64,000 bases of DNA from Eublepharis macularius (GCF_028583425.1 NC_072801.1:9878001-9942000); one strand, 5' to 3'; shown: positions 12,701 through 20,157, counted from the stretch's first letter. The notes: generated by a model not told the origin, from the letters alone. Numbers and translations: made by a program.

Positions 12701-14445
12701 TCAATTTGAGGTTTATTCAGACTCAATTTTCAGAAAATTTCTTGAGGTATCTCTATCTGTGTGCATTTGAATTTGTTAATGTTATGTATGACTATCGTTT
12801 GCAAAATGTATGTTTCTGATGTAATGCATTATTATTGCTCTGCTATTATTATAAAGTTTTTTTATGTTGTTGTCTTTGATTATTGTGTAAGAAATTTTGG
12901 GTTTATGTTATTTAACAGTAATTGCCCCCGAGTGCTCAGCGGGCTCCTTGCAAGCTTGTTACCCCCCCCCTCTGCAGTTTCCCTCTGGCGCCTCCCCAGC
13001 ACTTTCCCCCATGCAACATGGCAAACATCTACCCAGTAGGGGGAGGGCATTTCCTGGGGGGAGCCATGTGCGCAGAAGGAGGGGGAAGGGCCTTCCTCCC
13101 ACTTACCACTTGCCTGCTGCAAATCTCCCCCCTCCATTCCTAGCAGAATGCCAAGCCTCCCCCCATCGCTGCTTTGCAGGGTTTGAGAGTGCCCTGCACA
13201 TCCACCCAGCATCTCCAAAGCCGTCGTGAGAGCGGATGGGGGGAGCTGCCCCTTGGAGCATGGTGCTCGGTGCCTGCCGCAAGGCGCCTGGTGTGGGGCT
13301 TCCCTCCCCCCCCCCCCGGTGCTTTCCCGCAGCTGCAGGTGACAGGCAGCGGACTGTGTCCCACTGCAGGGGCACTCAGCTGTCCCCCCTATTCTTTTCT
13401 TTCAGTGGAGAACCCGGCCCACTGCGAGTTTCCTTTGCTGCGGGACCTCTTGATCCGGTGAGCTGCAGGGCCTGCCCACCAGGAGGGAATGGCCTCGGGA
13501 GAGCCTGACAATTTGTGCAGGGTGGGGAGCTCTCCAAAACCGACTGCAGGGGCGGGGGGACAGGAACGGTCACTTGGGAGCTGCCTCTGAGCAGCAGAAG
13601 CCCCGCCAGTGAAGAAGCCCCTTGTCCACTGCCCGTCTCCTGGCAGCCACCGCGGCACCAAGGCAGGCTTCCTTTCTGGAGGCTTTCCAGTGGCAAAGGA
13701 AGAGGGTTGCCAGGTCCAGGTTGGGAAATTCCTGGAGATTTTTAGGGGTGGAGCCTGGAGAGGGTGGGGTTTGGGAAGGGGAGGGGCCTCGGTGGGGTAT
13801 GATGCCATAGAATTCGCCCTTCAGAGCAGCCATTTTCTCCGGGGGAACTGGTCTCTGTTGCCTGGAGATCAGTTGTGATTCTGGGAGATCCCCAGCTACC
13901 ACCTGGGGGCTGGTAACCCTACAAAGGAGAAACCATCTTTAGGGGGCAAGGAAAGAGAGGTTAGGGCAGGTGGACTGGCATGTCAGAGCTGATTCAAGAG
14001 GAGCTGCAGACCCAGAGGTTCAAAAGGCAGCCATCAGGAACCAGGAGTCTGATCGGGGGCCCAAGTAATAGCCCCATCTTTACAGGTCACGGGGAGCCAA
14101 CATGCAGCCTGGTCACTATGAAGGCCCTTTAATGTCCCCGTAGCCCTCCAAGCCATGAGTTCCTGGCTCTCATTTGGCAGCCCCTGCTAGGGAAATGGGG
14201 AGGAGGCAGCCAGACAAGGGGCTGACAGGGCAGGCAGTGGAGTGGCCTGGGGTGTTGGCTTGCTACGCTGCTCTCACTTCTCCCGTTGGTTGGTCACCAG
14301 GTCTCACCTCCAGGACCTGAAGGACATCACCCACAACGTGCATTACGAGCAATACCGCATGAACCGCCTCAACGAGAGCAACCTGAAGGCCAAGGGCGGG
14401 GAGCGGCTCGGCTCGGCCAGTCGGGATCCAGAAAGTCACCTTTGA
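690..14445 (+). CDS. SEPTIN12: Septin, SEPTIN12-like (3' part of gene, seven coding exons)
   Basis: Spliced CDS: 690-771, 2566-2703, 8497-8614, 9502-9597, 10286-10382, 13406-13457, 14301-14445. Every junction is AG/GT and the phases join, giving 241 residues plus stop; the first two bases finish a codon begun left of the window. Visible parts are the G3 motif (TDTPGFGD), the G4 motif (AKAD), and the septin C-terminal GTPase block ([46 protein letters not shown]). The P-loop exons are missing because the window starts inside the gene. Septins are GTP-binding proteins that polymerise into filaments; SEPTIN12 is known from the sperm annulus. The choice of SEPTIN12 over SEPTIN3 or SEPTIN9 rests on recalled human sequence ([29 protein letters not shown]). 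The C-terminus is short, with no coiled coil, as in the SEPTIN3 group. Introns are full of repeats. Confidence 0.88.
842..1022. mobile_element. Palindromic MITE, GGCCATTTTCACAC family
   Basis: Inverted arms begin GGCCATTTTCACACTGCTTA and end with the complement. The centre carries GACAGCGTCTTCCTGGCGCG and its inverse. The same family recurs at 6220 and 9139. No target duplication was recognised here. Confidence 0.75.
1871..1899. repeat. (CA)n microsatellite
   Basis: About 14 uninterrupted CA units inside a SEPTIN12 intron. Confidence 0.95.
2115..2423. mobile_element. Hammerhead-bearing foldback retroelement (family A), both ends present
   Basis: Starts CAGAGGAGTTAGCCGTGTTA and ends with the inverse near CTAACTCCTCTGG. 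Each arm carries AAGAGTCCAGTAGCACC and the GCTTTCGAGAA / TTCTCAAAAGC core. The centre has extra CATCTGATRAAGAGAGC copies. It lies just upstream of a SEPTIN12 exon. Confidence 0.75.
2566..2703 (+). CDS. SEPTIN12: SEPTIN12 exon ([16 protein letters not shown]...)
   Basis: Acceptor CCCATAG, donor GTAAGT. Encodes [20 protein letters not shown], the basic [18 protein letters not shown] stretch and PPTGH. This is the region after switch II, including the conserved IPDTRVH septin signature. Ends in phase 2 (TG). Confidence 0.9.
2756..3600 (+). mobile_element. CR1 LINE fragment, interrupted by a 5S SINE
   Basis: Sense-strand CR1 reverse-transcriptase 3' region and start of the 3' UTR. It includes GATGATCTTGACAGGCTGG, CTCGGGGTCTTAGTAGACCA and the GTGTCCAGAGGAGGGCAAC stretch. 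It is split by the SINE at 2948-3153. Confidence 0.75.
2948..3153 (-). mobile_element. 5S-rRNA-derived SINE nested in CR1
   Basis: On the minus strand it contains GGATGGGAGACCTCC (a 5S rRNA internal promoter motif), then AACCACCTCTGTCAGTCTC and CATGAAAACCCC. An 8-bp target duplication ATTTAGGT flanks it (2940-2947 and 3154-3161). Confidence 0.85.
3601..4107. other. GC-rich repetitive block in SEPTIN12 intron
   Basis: Runs of G and C and repeated GGGCC...CCCAAACGGGCC motifs (3825-4090). Similar wording (TTTTGGGCCCGTTTCGGCC) occurs inside the hAT element near 51130, so this is probably a related DNA-transposon remnant. No coding potential was recognised. Confidence 0.4.
4108..4375 (+). mobile_element. 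Sauria-type tRNA SINE
   Basis: tRNA-like head GCCAGTTTGGTGTCGTGGTT with a B-box-like region (TTTGATTCCTCAC), then GTGACCTTGGGTCAGTCACA, then the tail GTAAACCGCTCTGAGTGGG and a (TTG)n end. This head and tail are the hallmark of squamate Sauria SINEs. Confidence 0.88.
5006..5757 (+). repeat. Direct tandem duplication, 376-bp unit x2
   Basis: 5006-5381 and 5382-5757 are nearly identical. Both start CCTGCCCTTCCTCCAAGGC and end in CTGCCTCAGGGGCTTG. Only a few differences are visible (CAGTCTTG/CAATCTTG; GAGAGTGTG/GAGTGTG). Confidence 0.95.
5855..6219 (+). mobile_element. L2 LINE fragment, 3' end of ORF2
   Basis: Frame reading gives [20 protein letters not shown] followed by [12 protein letters not shown], the conserved L2/CR1 reverse-transcriptase C-terminus, then [10 protein letters not shown]. 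An uninterrupted reading frame is not kept throughout. It continues after a nested MITE at 6359. Confidence 0.8.
6220..6358. mobile_element. Palindromic MITE (GGCCATTTTCACAC family), 3'-truncated, nested in L2
   Basis: Matches the first and middle parts of the 842-1022 copy (GGCCATTTTCACACGGCTTA, GACAGCGTCTTCC, then the inverse). It stops before the terminal inverse repeat. Confidence 0.7.
6359..6620 (+). mobile_element. L2 LINE 3' UTR continuation
   Basis: T-rich 3' UTR with TTTTAGCTCTGGTTTTAATT and ending GTGGGATATGCATTTTGTA then poly(A), typical of L2 tails in reptiles. Confidence 0.6.
7206..7392 (+). mobile_element. Family A hammerhead-type retroelement
   Basis: AAAGAGTCCAGTAGCACC start, shortened left arm, right arm with CTGACGA (7266-7272), stem II hairpin and GAAAGCTT (7290-7297), and end CTAACTCCTCTGGATC. 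A 9-bp target duplication ATCTTATAA lies at 7197-7205 and 7393-7401. The stem I pair is damaged here (GCCT against ATGC). Confidence 0.8.
7505..7710 (-). mobile_element. tRNA-derived SINE, degenerate
   Basis: Minus strand shows a GTGGTTATGG head, an A/B-box-like region, GGGTGGCCCTGGGCCAG and a tail with CTTGGAGGAAAGATGG. It is an older, diverged copy. Confidence 0.5.
7740..7860 (+). mobile_element. Diverged relative of family A
   Basis: GGTAGCCGTGTTAGTTCATC start, AGCTGTGACTCACAAAAGCT (a decayed stem II plus GAAAGCT) and ATAGGTGCTACTGGACTCTT. Same layout as family A but a different subfamily. Confidence 0.6.
8131..8369 (+). mobile_element. hAT-type palindromic MITE (CAGGGCTTTTTTTC family)
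   Basis: Ends CAGGGCTTTTTTTC / GAAAAAAAGCCCTG. Internal inverted CTCCAGACAG...GGGGAG arms. 8-bp target duplication GGTACGTG (left) / GGTACATG (8370-8377), one mismatch. It lies 127 bp upstream of a SEPTIN12 exon. Confidence 0.92.
8497..8614 (+). CDS. SEPTIN12: SEPTIN12 exon with G4 (AKAD) motif
   Basis: Acceptor CCCTGCAG, donor GTAAGG. Encodes [20 protein letters not shown], then [23 protein letters not shown] is the guanine-specificity motif. The codon split across the preceding intron reads TGG (Trp), where the human protein as I recall it has Cys. Ends in phase 0. Confidence 0.92.
9139..9306. mobile_element. Palindromic MITE (GGGCCGTTTTCACAC family)
   Basis: CAGGGCCGTTTTCACACTAC at the left and the inverse GTGTGAAAATGGCCC at the right. 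The interior is a near-complete palindrome. Confidence 0.8.
9362..9391. repeat. (GGGA)n simple repeat
   Basis: About seven GGGA units in a SEPTIN12 intron. Confidence 0.9.
9502..9597 (+). CDS. SEPTIN12: SEPTIN12 exon ([19 protein letters not shown]...)
   Basis: Acceptor TTCTTGCAG, donor GTAAGT. A 96-bp phase 0/0 exon encoding [20 protein letters not shown] and [12 protein letters not shown]. The YPQ motif and acidic run are typical of the SEPTIN3/9/12 group. Confidence 0.9.
9749..9940. mobile_element. Palindromic MITE (CAGGGCCAAGCTACAAG family)
   Basis: Left CAGGGCCAAGCTACAAGTCA, right inverse CACTTGTAGCTTGGCTCTG. Arms contain GTGAACAGACTCA. It begins 152 bp after a SEPTIN12 exon. Confidence 0.82.
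10036..10232 (+). mobile_element. Non-autonomous DNA transposon (GGGTTGCCAAC family)
   Basis: Matches the squamate repeat with GGAGCCTGGGGAGGGC, CCATTTTCTCCAAGGGAACT and GCCTGGAGATCAG. The terminal TIR is degenerate. It ends about 50 bp before a SEPTIN12 exon. Confidence 0.65.
10286..10382 (+). CDS. SEPTIN12: SEPTIN12 exon ([14 protein letters not shown]...)
   Basis: Acceptor GACCCAG, donor GTAACT. Encodes [20 protein letters not shown] and [12 protein letters not shown]. This is the start of the septin unique element with the conserved GRKTKWG stretch. Ends in phase 1 (G). Confidence 0.92.
11006..11183. mobile_element. Palindromic MITE (CAGGGCCAAGCTACAAG family)
   Basis: CAGGGCCAAGCTACAAGTGA left, GCTTGTAGCCTGGCTC right; ACACGTGAGTCTGTTCACTT inverted within. 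Confidence 0.8.
11740..11944 (+). mobile_element. L1-like LINE fragment (ORF2 C-terminal region)
   Basis: Frame reading gives [20 protein letters not shown], then in another frame [20 protein letters not shown] and LLNYLPDLS. This resembles the L1 ORF2 C-terminus zinc-knuckle-like region (C-x2-C ... H/C). The frame change shows decay. Confidence 0.5.
11955..12333 (+). mobile_element. Family A element with three tandem right arms (about 91-bp period)
   Basis: After AAAGAGTCCAGTAGCACC come three copies of CTGACRA-stem II-GAAAGCTT (starting 12034, 12124 and 12215), each followed by GGTTAGTCTTAAAGRTGCTA. Ends CTAACTCCTCTG. A 10-bp target duplication ATTTATCTAG lies at 11945-11954 and 12334-12343. 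The second copy keeps GCAT/ATGC stem I (12120-12123 and 12156-12159). Confidence 0.85.
13406..13457 (+). CDS. SEPTIN12: SEPTIN12 short exon ([18 protein letters not shown])
   Basis: A 52-bp exon with acceptor TTCTTTCAG and donor GTGAGC. Encodes [17 protein letters not shown] plus part of Arg, the core of the septin unique element that forms the NC filament interface. It sits in GC-rich DNA just upstream of a DNA transposon copy. Confidence 0.92.
13703..13921 (+). mobile_element. Non-autonomous DNA transposon (AGGGTTGCCA family)
   Basis: TIRs AGGGTTGCCAGGTCCAGG and GGGGGCTGGTAACCCT. The interior has AAATTCCTGGAGATTTTTAG, CCATTTTCTCCGGGGGAACT and TGCCTGGAGATCAGTTGTGA. Confidence 0.8.
14301..14445 (+). 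CDS. SEPTIN12: SEPTIN12 terminal coding exon
   Basis: Acceptor GGTCACCAG. Encodes [20 protein letters not shown], then [20 protein letters not shown] and RDPESHL, ending in TGA at 14443-14445. The tail after NESN is short and does not resemble the human tail as I recall it. An alternative terminal exon downstream cannot be excluded, but an open 3' UTR with a poly(A) signal follows. Confidence 0.85.
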
Positions 14446-15334
14446 ACTGCGGGGACGGCACTGCTCTTTTGCCCCCCCCCAACCTTGTGCACCTTCCCCT
14501 CCCCTCTGGACTTACTTTTTTGTCCCCCAGCGCAGAATTCCTGAGAGACGTGCCCCCTACCCGCCCCCTTGCCCCACCTCTTCCGAGCATATATAGACTT
14601 TGAAACAGCAGCCGAATTGCTGGGCGCCTCCCCTCCCCCTGCCTTCCCTGCGATTAGATGATCCTGGTCACAGGGACCCTTGACGGATGGCCCTGTGCAG
14701 CCGTGCCCCCCCGGGCCCCCCCGTCCAATCCTTTTGCCTGGCCTCTGCCCCCCCCCAGGGAGACCCCCTTGCAGTGCCCCCTTCCTGCTTCTCCCCTCTT
14801 CTCGAGTACTGGGGGCTTTCAGATGACCCCCTTCGTGCTCGTCATTCACGGGAGAATGCCTGAGAGCAGCGGAGGGGTCGGTGCTACGTGATGCCTGTCA
14901 GTGCTGGAACAAGATTGAGAGCCCGGCGACCACTTCAGAGTCCTGCTCGTGCAATGGCTCTGCTGCCCCGGAGACAATTTCCTGGCAAAAGGCACAGCCT
15001 CAGAGGTCCTTCTGGGTCTTGGACCACTTCTTCAGACTCGAGCTGGGAGCTGGGAGCTGGGAGCAGGGACGGATCGGTGAAGCCTCCCGCAAGGAGGCAG
15101 GCATGGCCAAACTGTTGGAATCAGCCACTCGCTGACCAGAGAGCAAAGCTCCCGCTGTGCACCTCTCGCCCTAGAGGGAGCAGGGCCTTGGACTGGAAAG
15201 CCCAATGCTGGTGTTTCACAGGCGGCCCCTTGTTGGTGCGATAGGGGAGAATTCTCCTTCTCTGGGAAGCAGGACAGCCTGCTGTGATCCCGTCGCTGTT
15301 GGGCACGTTCGCCATTTCCAGTTAACACATTAAA
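14446..15334 (+). promoter_or_regulatory. SEPTIN12: SEPTIN12 3' UTR and poly(A) signal
   Basis: GC-rich, repeat-poor sequence follows the stop and ends at ATTAAA (15329-15334), the first good poly(A) hexamer on this strand. The UTR end is inferred; cDNA would settle it. Confidence 0.55.
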
Positions 15335-16185
15335 GCACGACTTAGAGGTTCCCAGCCTTGCGTGTGTGTGATCCTTCGAGACAGGGAGGGCAGCTGCCGT
15401 TTGCCCCGCGGCTACGATCTTCAGTGTGCAAAGGAAGGAAGGAAGGAAGAGGGCCAGAGCGCCCTTCATAAACACTGCGTGCCAGAATGACTGCCGAGTA
15501 CCCAGTCGCCAATACAAGACCCCAAATTGCATTGTTTAGGTGCAGAAGAGCTCCCATGCCAGCGTTCCTGCTTCAGCGAGGGTGGGCAGGCTTTGCCTGG
15601 AAACTCAGCACGGTGGGCACCCGAATGACCTGGTGCTCTGCGTGAATGGTGTTGGGAGCGGGAGAGTATGATGCAGTTCTCAAGTGGCCTCTGCAGGCCA
15701 TTTGCAAGCCAGGCTTCATGCCTGAGGGCCAGCTGTGTGTGACAGCACAGTCGTCCTCCTACCCCCCAGCTGAAACATGGACCTGCCCCCAGCTACACAG
15801 AAAGGCGTTTATAATCTCCAAAGGGGAACATGGGAAAGGTGCGGCCAGATCCTCTCCCTACCCATAGGTGGCCTCTTATAACCCGTTGGTACTAGCCAAG
15901 TTTCTGGTACAAGGGGAGAGAAATGAGGGGTAGAGGCTGCAAAAAGGCCAGCAGTGGATAATTGGAGAGTTGTCCTTAGTTACCCCCGTGTATCTTTCTG
16001 TGCAAACAGGACAGTCCTATGTTTAAATATGCCCCAAATGGGTGCCACCCTGTACCACAGAAAGAGGAAGGGCATTTTTAATACCAGGCAAGGAGTGCAG
16101 AACTATTCCCCTGTGGATGAGAATCCTCTCTGCAGCTCCTCTCTCCGGGCGCATTCGTGCTCAAGTTCTAATACTGGAAGCTGCC
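15335..16185. other. Intergenic sequence downstream of SEPTIN12
   Basis: No gene or clear repeat was recognised apart from a short GGAA run near 15430. Confidence 0.5.
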
Positions 16186-16202
16186 TTGGATAAGAGAAAG
16201 CA

Positions 16203-17259
16203 GCAACACAAAAGAGGCTATCCCCAGTGACAACAATGCAAAAACACAAAAATTACACGGGGGGGGGGAAATCAATCACCTTGAAAATATGTATGTACAA
16301 ATATAGAAGTTTTATCAAATGCATTCACATGAGTATAGATAAATAAATACAAACGAACTTAGTGCTCAGTACACCATGTATGAAAAACAAACAGCTCATT
16401 CTACAGCGTCCTCAAGAACAAAGTCTCTAAGCTCCGAACAAACTTCACTGAGACACTGAAGACATTGACAAATATCCTCTTCCGGAATCGATTCTCTACA
16501 TCCAGAGAGGGAAACAATCTGTCAAGAACTGTCTTCCACTGACCACATAGAACCAGCAATCAAAGGTACGTGTATTCAATTGTAGTGACCCTCGATAAAT
16601 CCTTATTGAAATATATTTTTTCTTCTTTTGCAGGTTGGTGGAACCATGAAGATGTAATGGGTCCCCCAAAGGGGTCCCCCCGCCCTACAAGTGGCCGGCA
16701 AAGTCGGCTTGTTTCGTGTTCAGCCCACTTCCTCAGGGGCCAGATGTTACTCCCCCATTGAAACACTTTTCAAAGAATCACCAAAAACAATCTCACGTGC
16801 ATGCTATTCAGCGCACTGACCATCCTGAAGTGCGCTGAATAGCATGGTTAGTACCCATTACATCTTCGTGGTTCCACCAACCTGCAAAAGAAGAAAAAAT
16901 ATATTTCAATAAGGATTTATCGTAGGTCACTACAATTGATTGCTGGTTCTATGTGGTCAGTGGAAGACAGTTCTTGACAGATTGTTTCCCTCTCTGGATA
17001 TAGAGAATCGATTCCGGAAGAGGATATTCGCCAATGTCTTCAGCGTCTCAGTGAAGTTTGTTCGGAGCTTAGAGACTTTGTTCTTGAGGACGCTGTAGAA
17101 TGAGCTGTTCATTTTTCATACATGGTGTACTGAGCACTAAGTTCGTTTGTATTTATTTATCTATACTCGTGTGAATGCATTTGATAAAACTTGTATTTGT
17201 ACATACATATTTTCAAGGTGATTGATTTTTTTTCCCTGTGTAATTTTTGAGTTTCTGCA
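16203..17259. mobile_element. 1.06-kb foldback retroelement with long inverted arms
   Basis: Arms 16234-16665 and 16853-17262 are inverted and nearly identical (GTTGGTGGAACCATGAAGAT against ATCTTCGTGGTTCCACCAAC). The spacer of about 190 bp holds, on the minus strand, CTGAGGA (16736-16730), a short GTG/CAC hairpin and GAAA (16715-16712), a possible degenerate hammerhead. Flanked by TTGGATAAGAGAAAGCA (16186-16202) and the same with one extra A (17260-17277). No recognised protein. Confidence 0.7.
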
Positions 17260-17375
17260 TTGGATAAGAGAAAAGCACTGTGGGGAAGACATGCTATTGG
17301 GAGGTGAATCAGGGACATCTTCACCCATCTCTTTTCCCCCTGGTTGGGACAGTTCCACATTCAAGTGCTCAGACC

Positions 17376-17580
17376 CGGGCCGTTTCCACACGGCTTACCG
17401 CTGCTCGTAACAACCCGGAAGATCACGCAAAAAACGCAGAAGATCGTGTTTTCTAACGCGAGAGTTGCGTGACGTTGCGAGACATCACGCAAATCTTGCG
17501 CGAGAAAACGCGATCTTCCGCGTTTTTGCGCAATCTTCCGGGTTGTTACGAGCAGCGGTAAGCCGTGTGGAAACGGCCCG
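17376..17580. mobile_element. Near-perfect palindromic MITE (CGGGCCGTTTCCACACGG)
   Basis: Arms of about 100 bp: CGGGCCGTTTCCACACGGCT and its inverse. The centre is rich in CGCGATCTTCCGCG-type words. Related to the 43354 copy by its ends. Confidence 0.85.
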
Positions 17581-17740
17581 TTGCCATTTTGTTTAGTTTG
17601 ACTCTGAAGACTTTTTTGTCTTCATGCATTCTGGGAGTCACAGTTTTCTTCAGAAGCTTTCAGGTTATCTGAGAAACCTGAGAAGGAGAAGCTGATGGCC
17701 TTTAATTTCTTGTACACAACTCAAAAATCTTACTGTATGC

Positions 17741-17997
17741 CAGGGCTTTTTTTCTGGGAAAAGAGATGGTAGAACTCAGTGGGTTGCCCTCGGAGAAAAT
17801 GGTCACATGGCTGGTGGCCCCGCCCCCTGATCTCCAGACAGAGGGGAGTTTAGATCGCCCTCCGCGCCACTGGCGTGGAGGGCAATCTAACCTCCCCCTC
17901 TGTCTGGAGATCAGGGGGCGAGGCCACCAGCCATGTGACCATTTTCAAGCGGTTCCGGAACTCTGTTCCACTGTGTTCCAGCTGAAAAAAAGCCCTG
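17741..17997 (+). mobile_element. hAT-type palindromic MITE (CAGGGCTTTTTTTC family)
   Basis: CAGGGCTTTTTTTC to GAAAAAAAGCCCTG, with near-matching 8-bp flanks CTGTATGC / CTGTATGG. Confidence 0.9.
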
Positions 17998-18780
17998 CTG
18001 TATGGCGTGTGAGGATTTTATTGCTGATAATGTGGGGAGGTGGTGCCCTTTTCCAATGCAAACTGCTTTCTGTTGAAAGGGAAGCGCTAAAGCCATGGCC
18101 CTGTAAAGTGCCTACGGGTGCAAGTAATTGTAAGCCGATAAGATTTCTTTTGAACTTGAGGTTTTAGTGAAGCACCTGCTTTATAGTCTTGCTGGATCTG
18201 GTCCAAAAGAGCAGGGGGTTGGTTTCAGCTCCTCGGTGGTATGTCAATTGTTATATCCAATCTGTTACCCGCTAAAGAGCCTACAATAATTTGATTTTAA
18301 AAGTGACTGCAGAAATTGGCCTACTTCAGTCTTCCAAAAGAGAAACTGGGCAGATTGTCTCCCGTATGCCTTTTCCCTTATATAGCCATATGTTCCACAG
18401 AACTCACAAGAACAATCAACTGGAAATGTTTATCATGTCCAACTTCCTTTTGATGTGGCCAACTTAGTAAACCTCATGTTACCCCAAGCATTTTGGGAGC
18501 TGTAACTCTCCAGAGGTGGGTAGGCTGCCAGCTCATCTCCTCACTCATCTAACAATTTTGCCATGATGGATACATCTCCTAGTTTGTTTTATTATGAGGC
18601 TTTGTGGGGGAGGGGTAGATTTTCTATAGATGTCCAATTTCTTCCAAAAACAATTCTGGAAAGTGCAAGTATAATTTCAAACAAGCACTTGGGATCCTTT
18701 GGATGCCTGCTTTGTTGATTAAAAATAGGCAGGTACATTGAGTTCAAGGTCATGACCCTTAACCTCTGTGACTACACTTG
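17998..18780. other. Intergenic sequence
   Basis: Unique-looking DNA; no gene, RNA or repeat recognised. Confidence 0.5.
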
Positions 18781-18781
18781 A

Positions 18782-19030
18782 TAACAACAACACCAACATT
18801 TGATTTATATACCACACTTCAGGATGACTTAACACCCACTCAGTTTACCAAGTATGTTGTTCTTATCCCCACAACAAACACCCTGTGAGGTGGGTGGGGC
18901 TGAGAGAGCTCTGAGACAGCTGTGACTGATCCAATGCCACGCAGCTGGCTTCAAATGGAGGAGTGGGGAATCAAACCCAGTTCTCCAGATTAGAGTCCCG
19001 CTGCTCTCAACCACTACACCAAACTGTGGT
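18782..19030 (-). mobile_element. Sauria-type tRNA SINE
   Basis: Minus strand reads the tRNA head GGTGTAGTGGTTGAGAGCAG, CCCCACTCCTCC, GTCACAGCTGTCTCAGAGC, then the tail ACTGAGTGGGTGTTAAGTC. Confidence 0.88.
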
Positions 19031-19239
19031 CTTCAGTAGGTTTTAACTCTTGTGCCATTCGACCACATCTGGGTAAAATCGCGTTTCTGTTCCTTATGTC
19101 ATCTGCCACTGCCTCAAGAGGGTAATTCCCAGTCAGCACTTTTTTCAGAGTGAACTGTTAAGCCAAAACCACTTACCTCATTTAGTGTTTGGTTTGATAA
19201 GTGTCCTAAAGTGCCTCTGGTTTTCTGTTGTCTTTAGGC

Positions 19240-19352
19240 AGAGCTTTGACTCTCAAAAGCTCATACCTTGGAAATCTACTCAGTGTTTAAGGAACTATTG
19301 GACCCTAGATCTTGCTATTTTGACTGCAGACCAACACAGTTACCCACCTGAA
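19240..19352 (+). mobile_element. Diverged relative of family A (3' part)
   Basis: GACTCTCAAAAGCTCATACC, AACTATTGGACCCTAGATC and GCAGACCAACACAGTTACCC. The same subfamily appears at 31118. A family A element is inserted directly after it. Confidence 0.6.
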
Positions 19353-19360
19353 ACATTCTT

Positions 19361-19726
19361 AGTAAAGAGTCCAGTAGCACCTTTAAGACTAACCAACTTT
19401 ATTATAGCATAAGCTTTCAAGCACCACAGCTCTCTTCACCAGATGCAACTTTATTGTAGCATAAGCTTTCGAGAACCACAGCTCTCTTCACCAGATGCAA
19501 CTTTATTGTAGCATAAGCTTTCGAGAACCACAGCTCTCTTCACCAGATGCAACTTTATTGTAGCATAAGCTTTCGAGAACCACAGCTCTCTTCACCAGAT
19601 GCAACTTTATTGTAGCATAAGCTTTTGAGAACCACAGCTCTCTTCACCAGATGCAACTTTATTGTAGCATAAGCTTTCGAGAACCACAGCTCTCTTCGTC
19701 AGATGCATGCTTCTCTGGATCTATAA
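19361..19726 (+). mobile_element. Family A element with a 52-bp hammerhead tandem array
   Basis: Starts AGTAAAGAGTCCAGTAGC and ends CTTCTCTGGATCT. Six units of 52 bp start at 19405, 19457, 19509, 19561, 19613 and 19665. Each holds, on the minus strand, the stem II hairpin and GAAAGCTT. The last unit has an intact CTGACGA; the other five read CTGGTGA. Flanks AACATTCTT (19352-19360) and AATATTCTT (19727-19735). Confidence 0.85.
19667..19706 (-). ncRNA. Candidate minimal hammerhead ribozyme motif
   Basis: Minus strand in order: GCAT (stem I), CTGACGA (core), AGAGAGCTGTGGTTCTC (stem II hairpin, 6 bp with one G-T and a TGTG loop), GAAA (core), GCTT, ATGC (stem I partner). AGCT is self-complementary, so stem III would form between two copies, as in dimeric hammerheads; cleavage would fall after GCTT. 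All conserved core positions are present. Activity is inferred. Confidence 0.6.
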
Positions 19727-20046
19727 AATATTCTTGCCGTTGTTTAGATGCTGTTCCTTTCCCTTCCCTGCCCAAAGCGGCTGCATTTTCTGTCACTGTC
19801 ACTGAATTGGTGACTAATGCCATTTTCTGGGTTACATCAGAAGAGGACTTCTGAGGGGAAGAGGTCACGGACTCTGGCAACCAATCACCAGGGACCATTG
19901 CAGCAGATGAAATGAATGTAACCAGATCCCGGGTCCAATACTGAACACTTCTTTTTTGAGGGAAAAAAGGATGGTTAGTTTCCTAACACAGCAAGCTGAA
20001 GCTGGTCTACCCATTGCAAAGAAAACACAGGGGGCAGAGAAACTTC

Positions 20047-20157
20047 ATAGAATCACAGAATCATAGAGTTGGAAGGGGCCATACAGACCATCTAGTCCAA
20101 CCCCCTGCCCAGTGCAGGATCAGCCTAAAGCATCCCTGACAAGTATTCAAACTTCTA
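20047..20157 (-). mobile_element. CR1 LINE 3' end fragment
   Basis: Plus strand reads GAATCATAGAGTTGGAAGGG, then ATCTAGTCCAACCCCCTGCC, the reverse complement of the CR1 3' end. Confidence 0.85.

Larger units (their letters stand above)
11285..12924. mobile_element. Long foldback element, about 1.6 kb, with nested inserts
   Basis: 11288-11470 and 12720-12922 are inverted copies. For example AATTTCTTACACAATAATC on the left and GATTATTGTGTAAGAAATTT on the right; GCCTTACATCAGAAACA against TGTTTCTGATGTAATGC. Similarity continues inwards (GTCTGAATAAAC; AAAGTAGTGACTAAAT). The interior holds an L1-like segment and a family A element. Confidence 0.65.

Noticed and set aside
19405-19716. CRISPR-like array because of regular repeats
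   Set aside because: Units are contiguous 52-bp tandem copies without unique spacers, in a vertebrate genome, and belong to a dispersed retroelement family.
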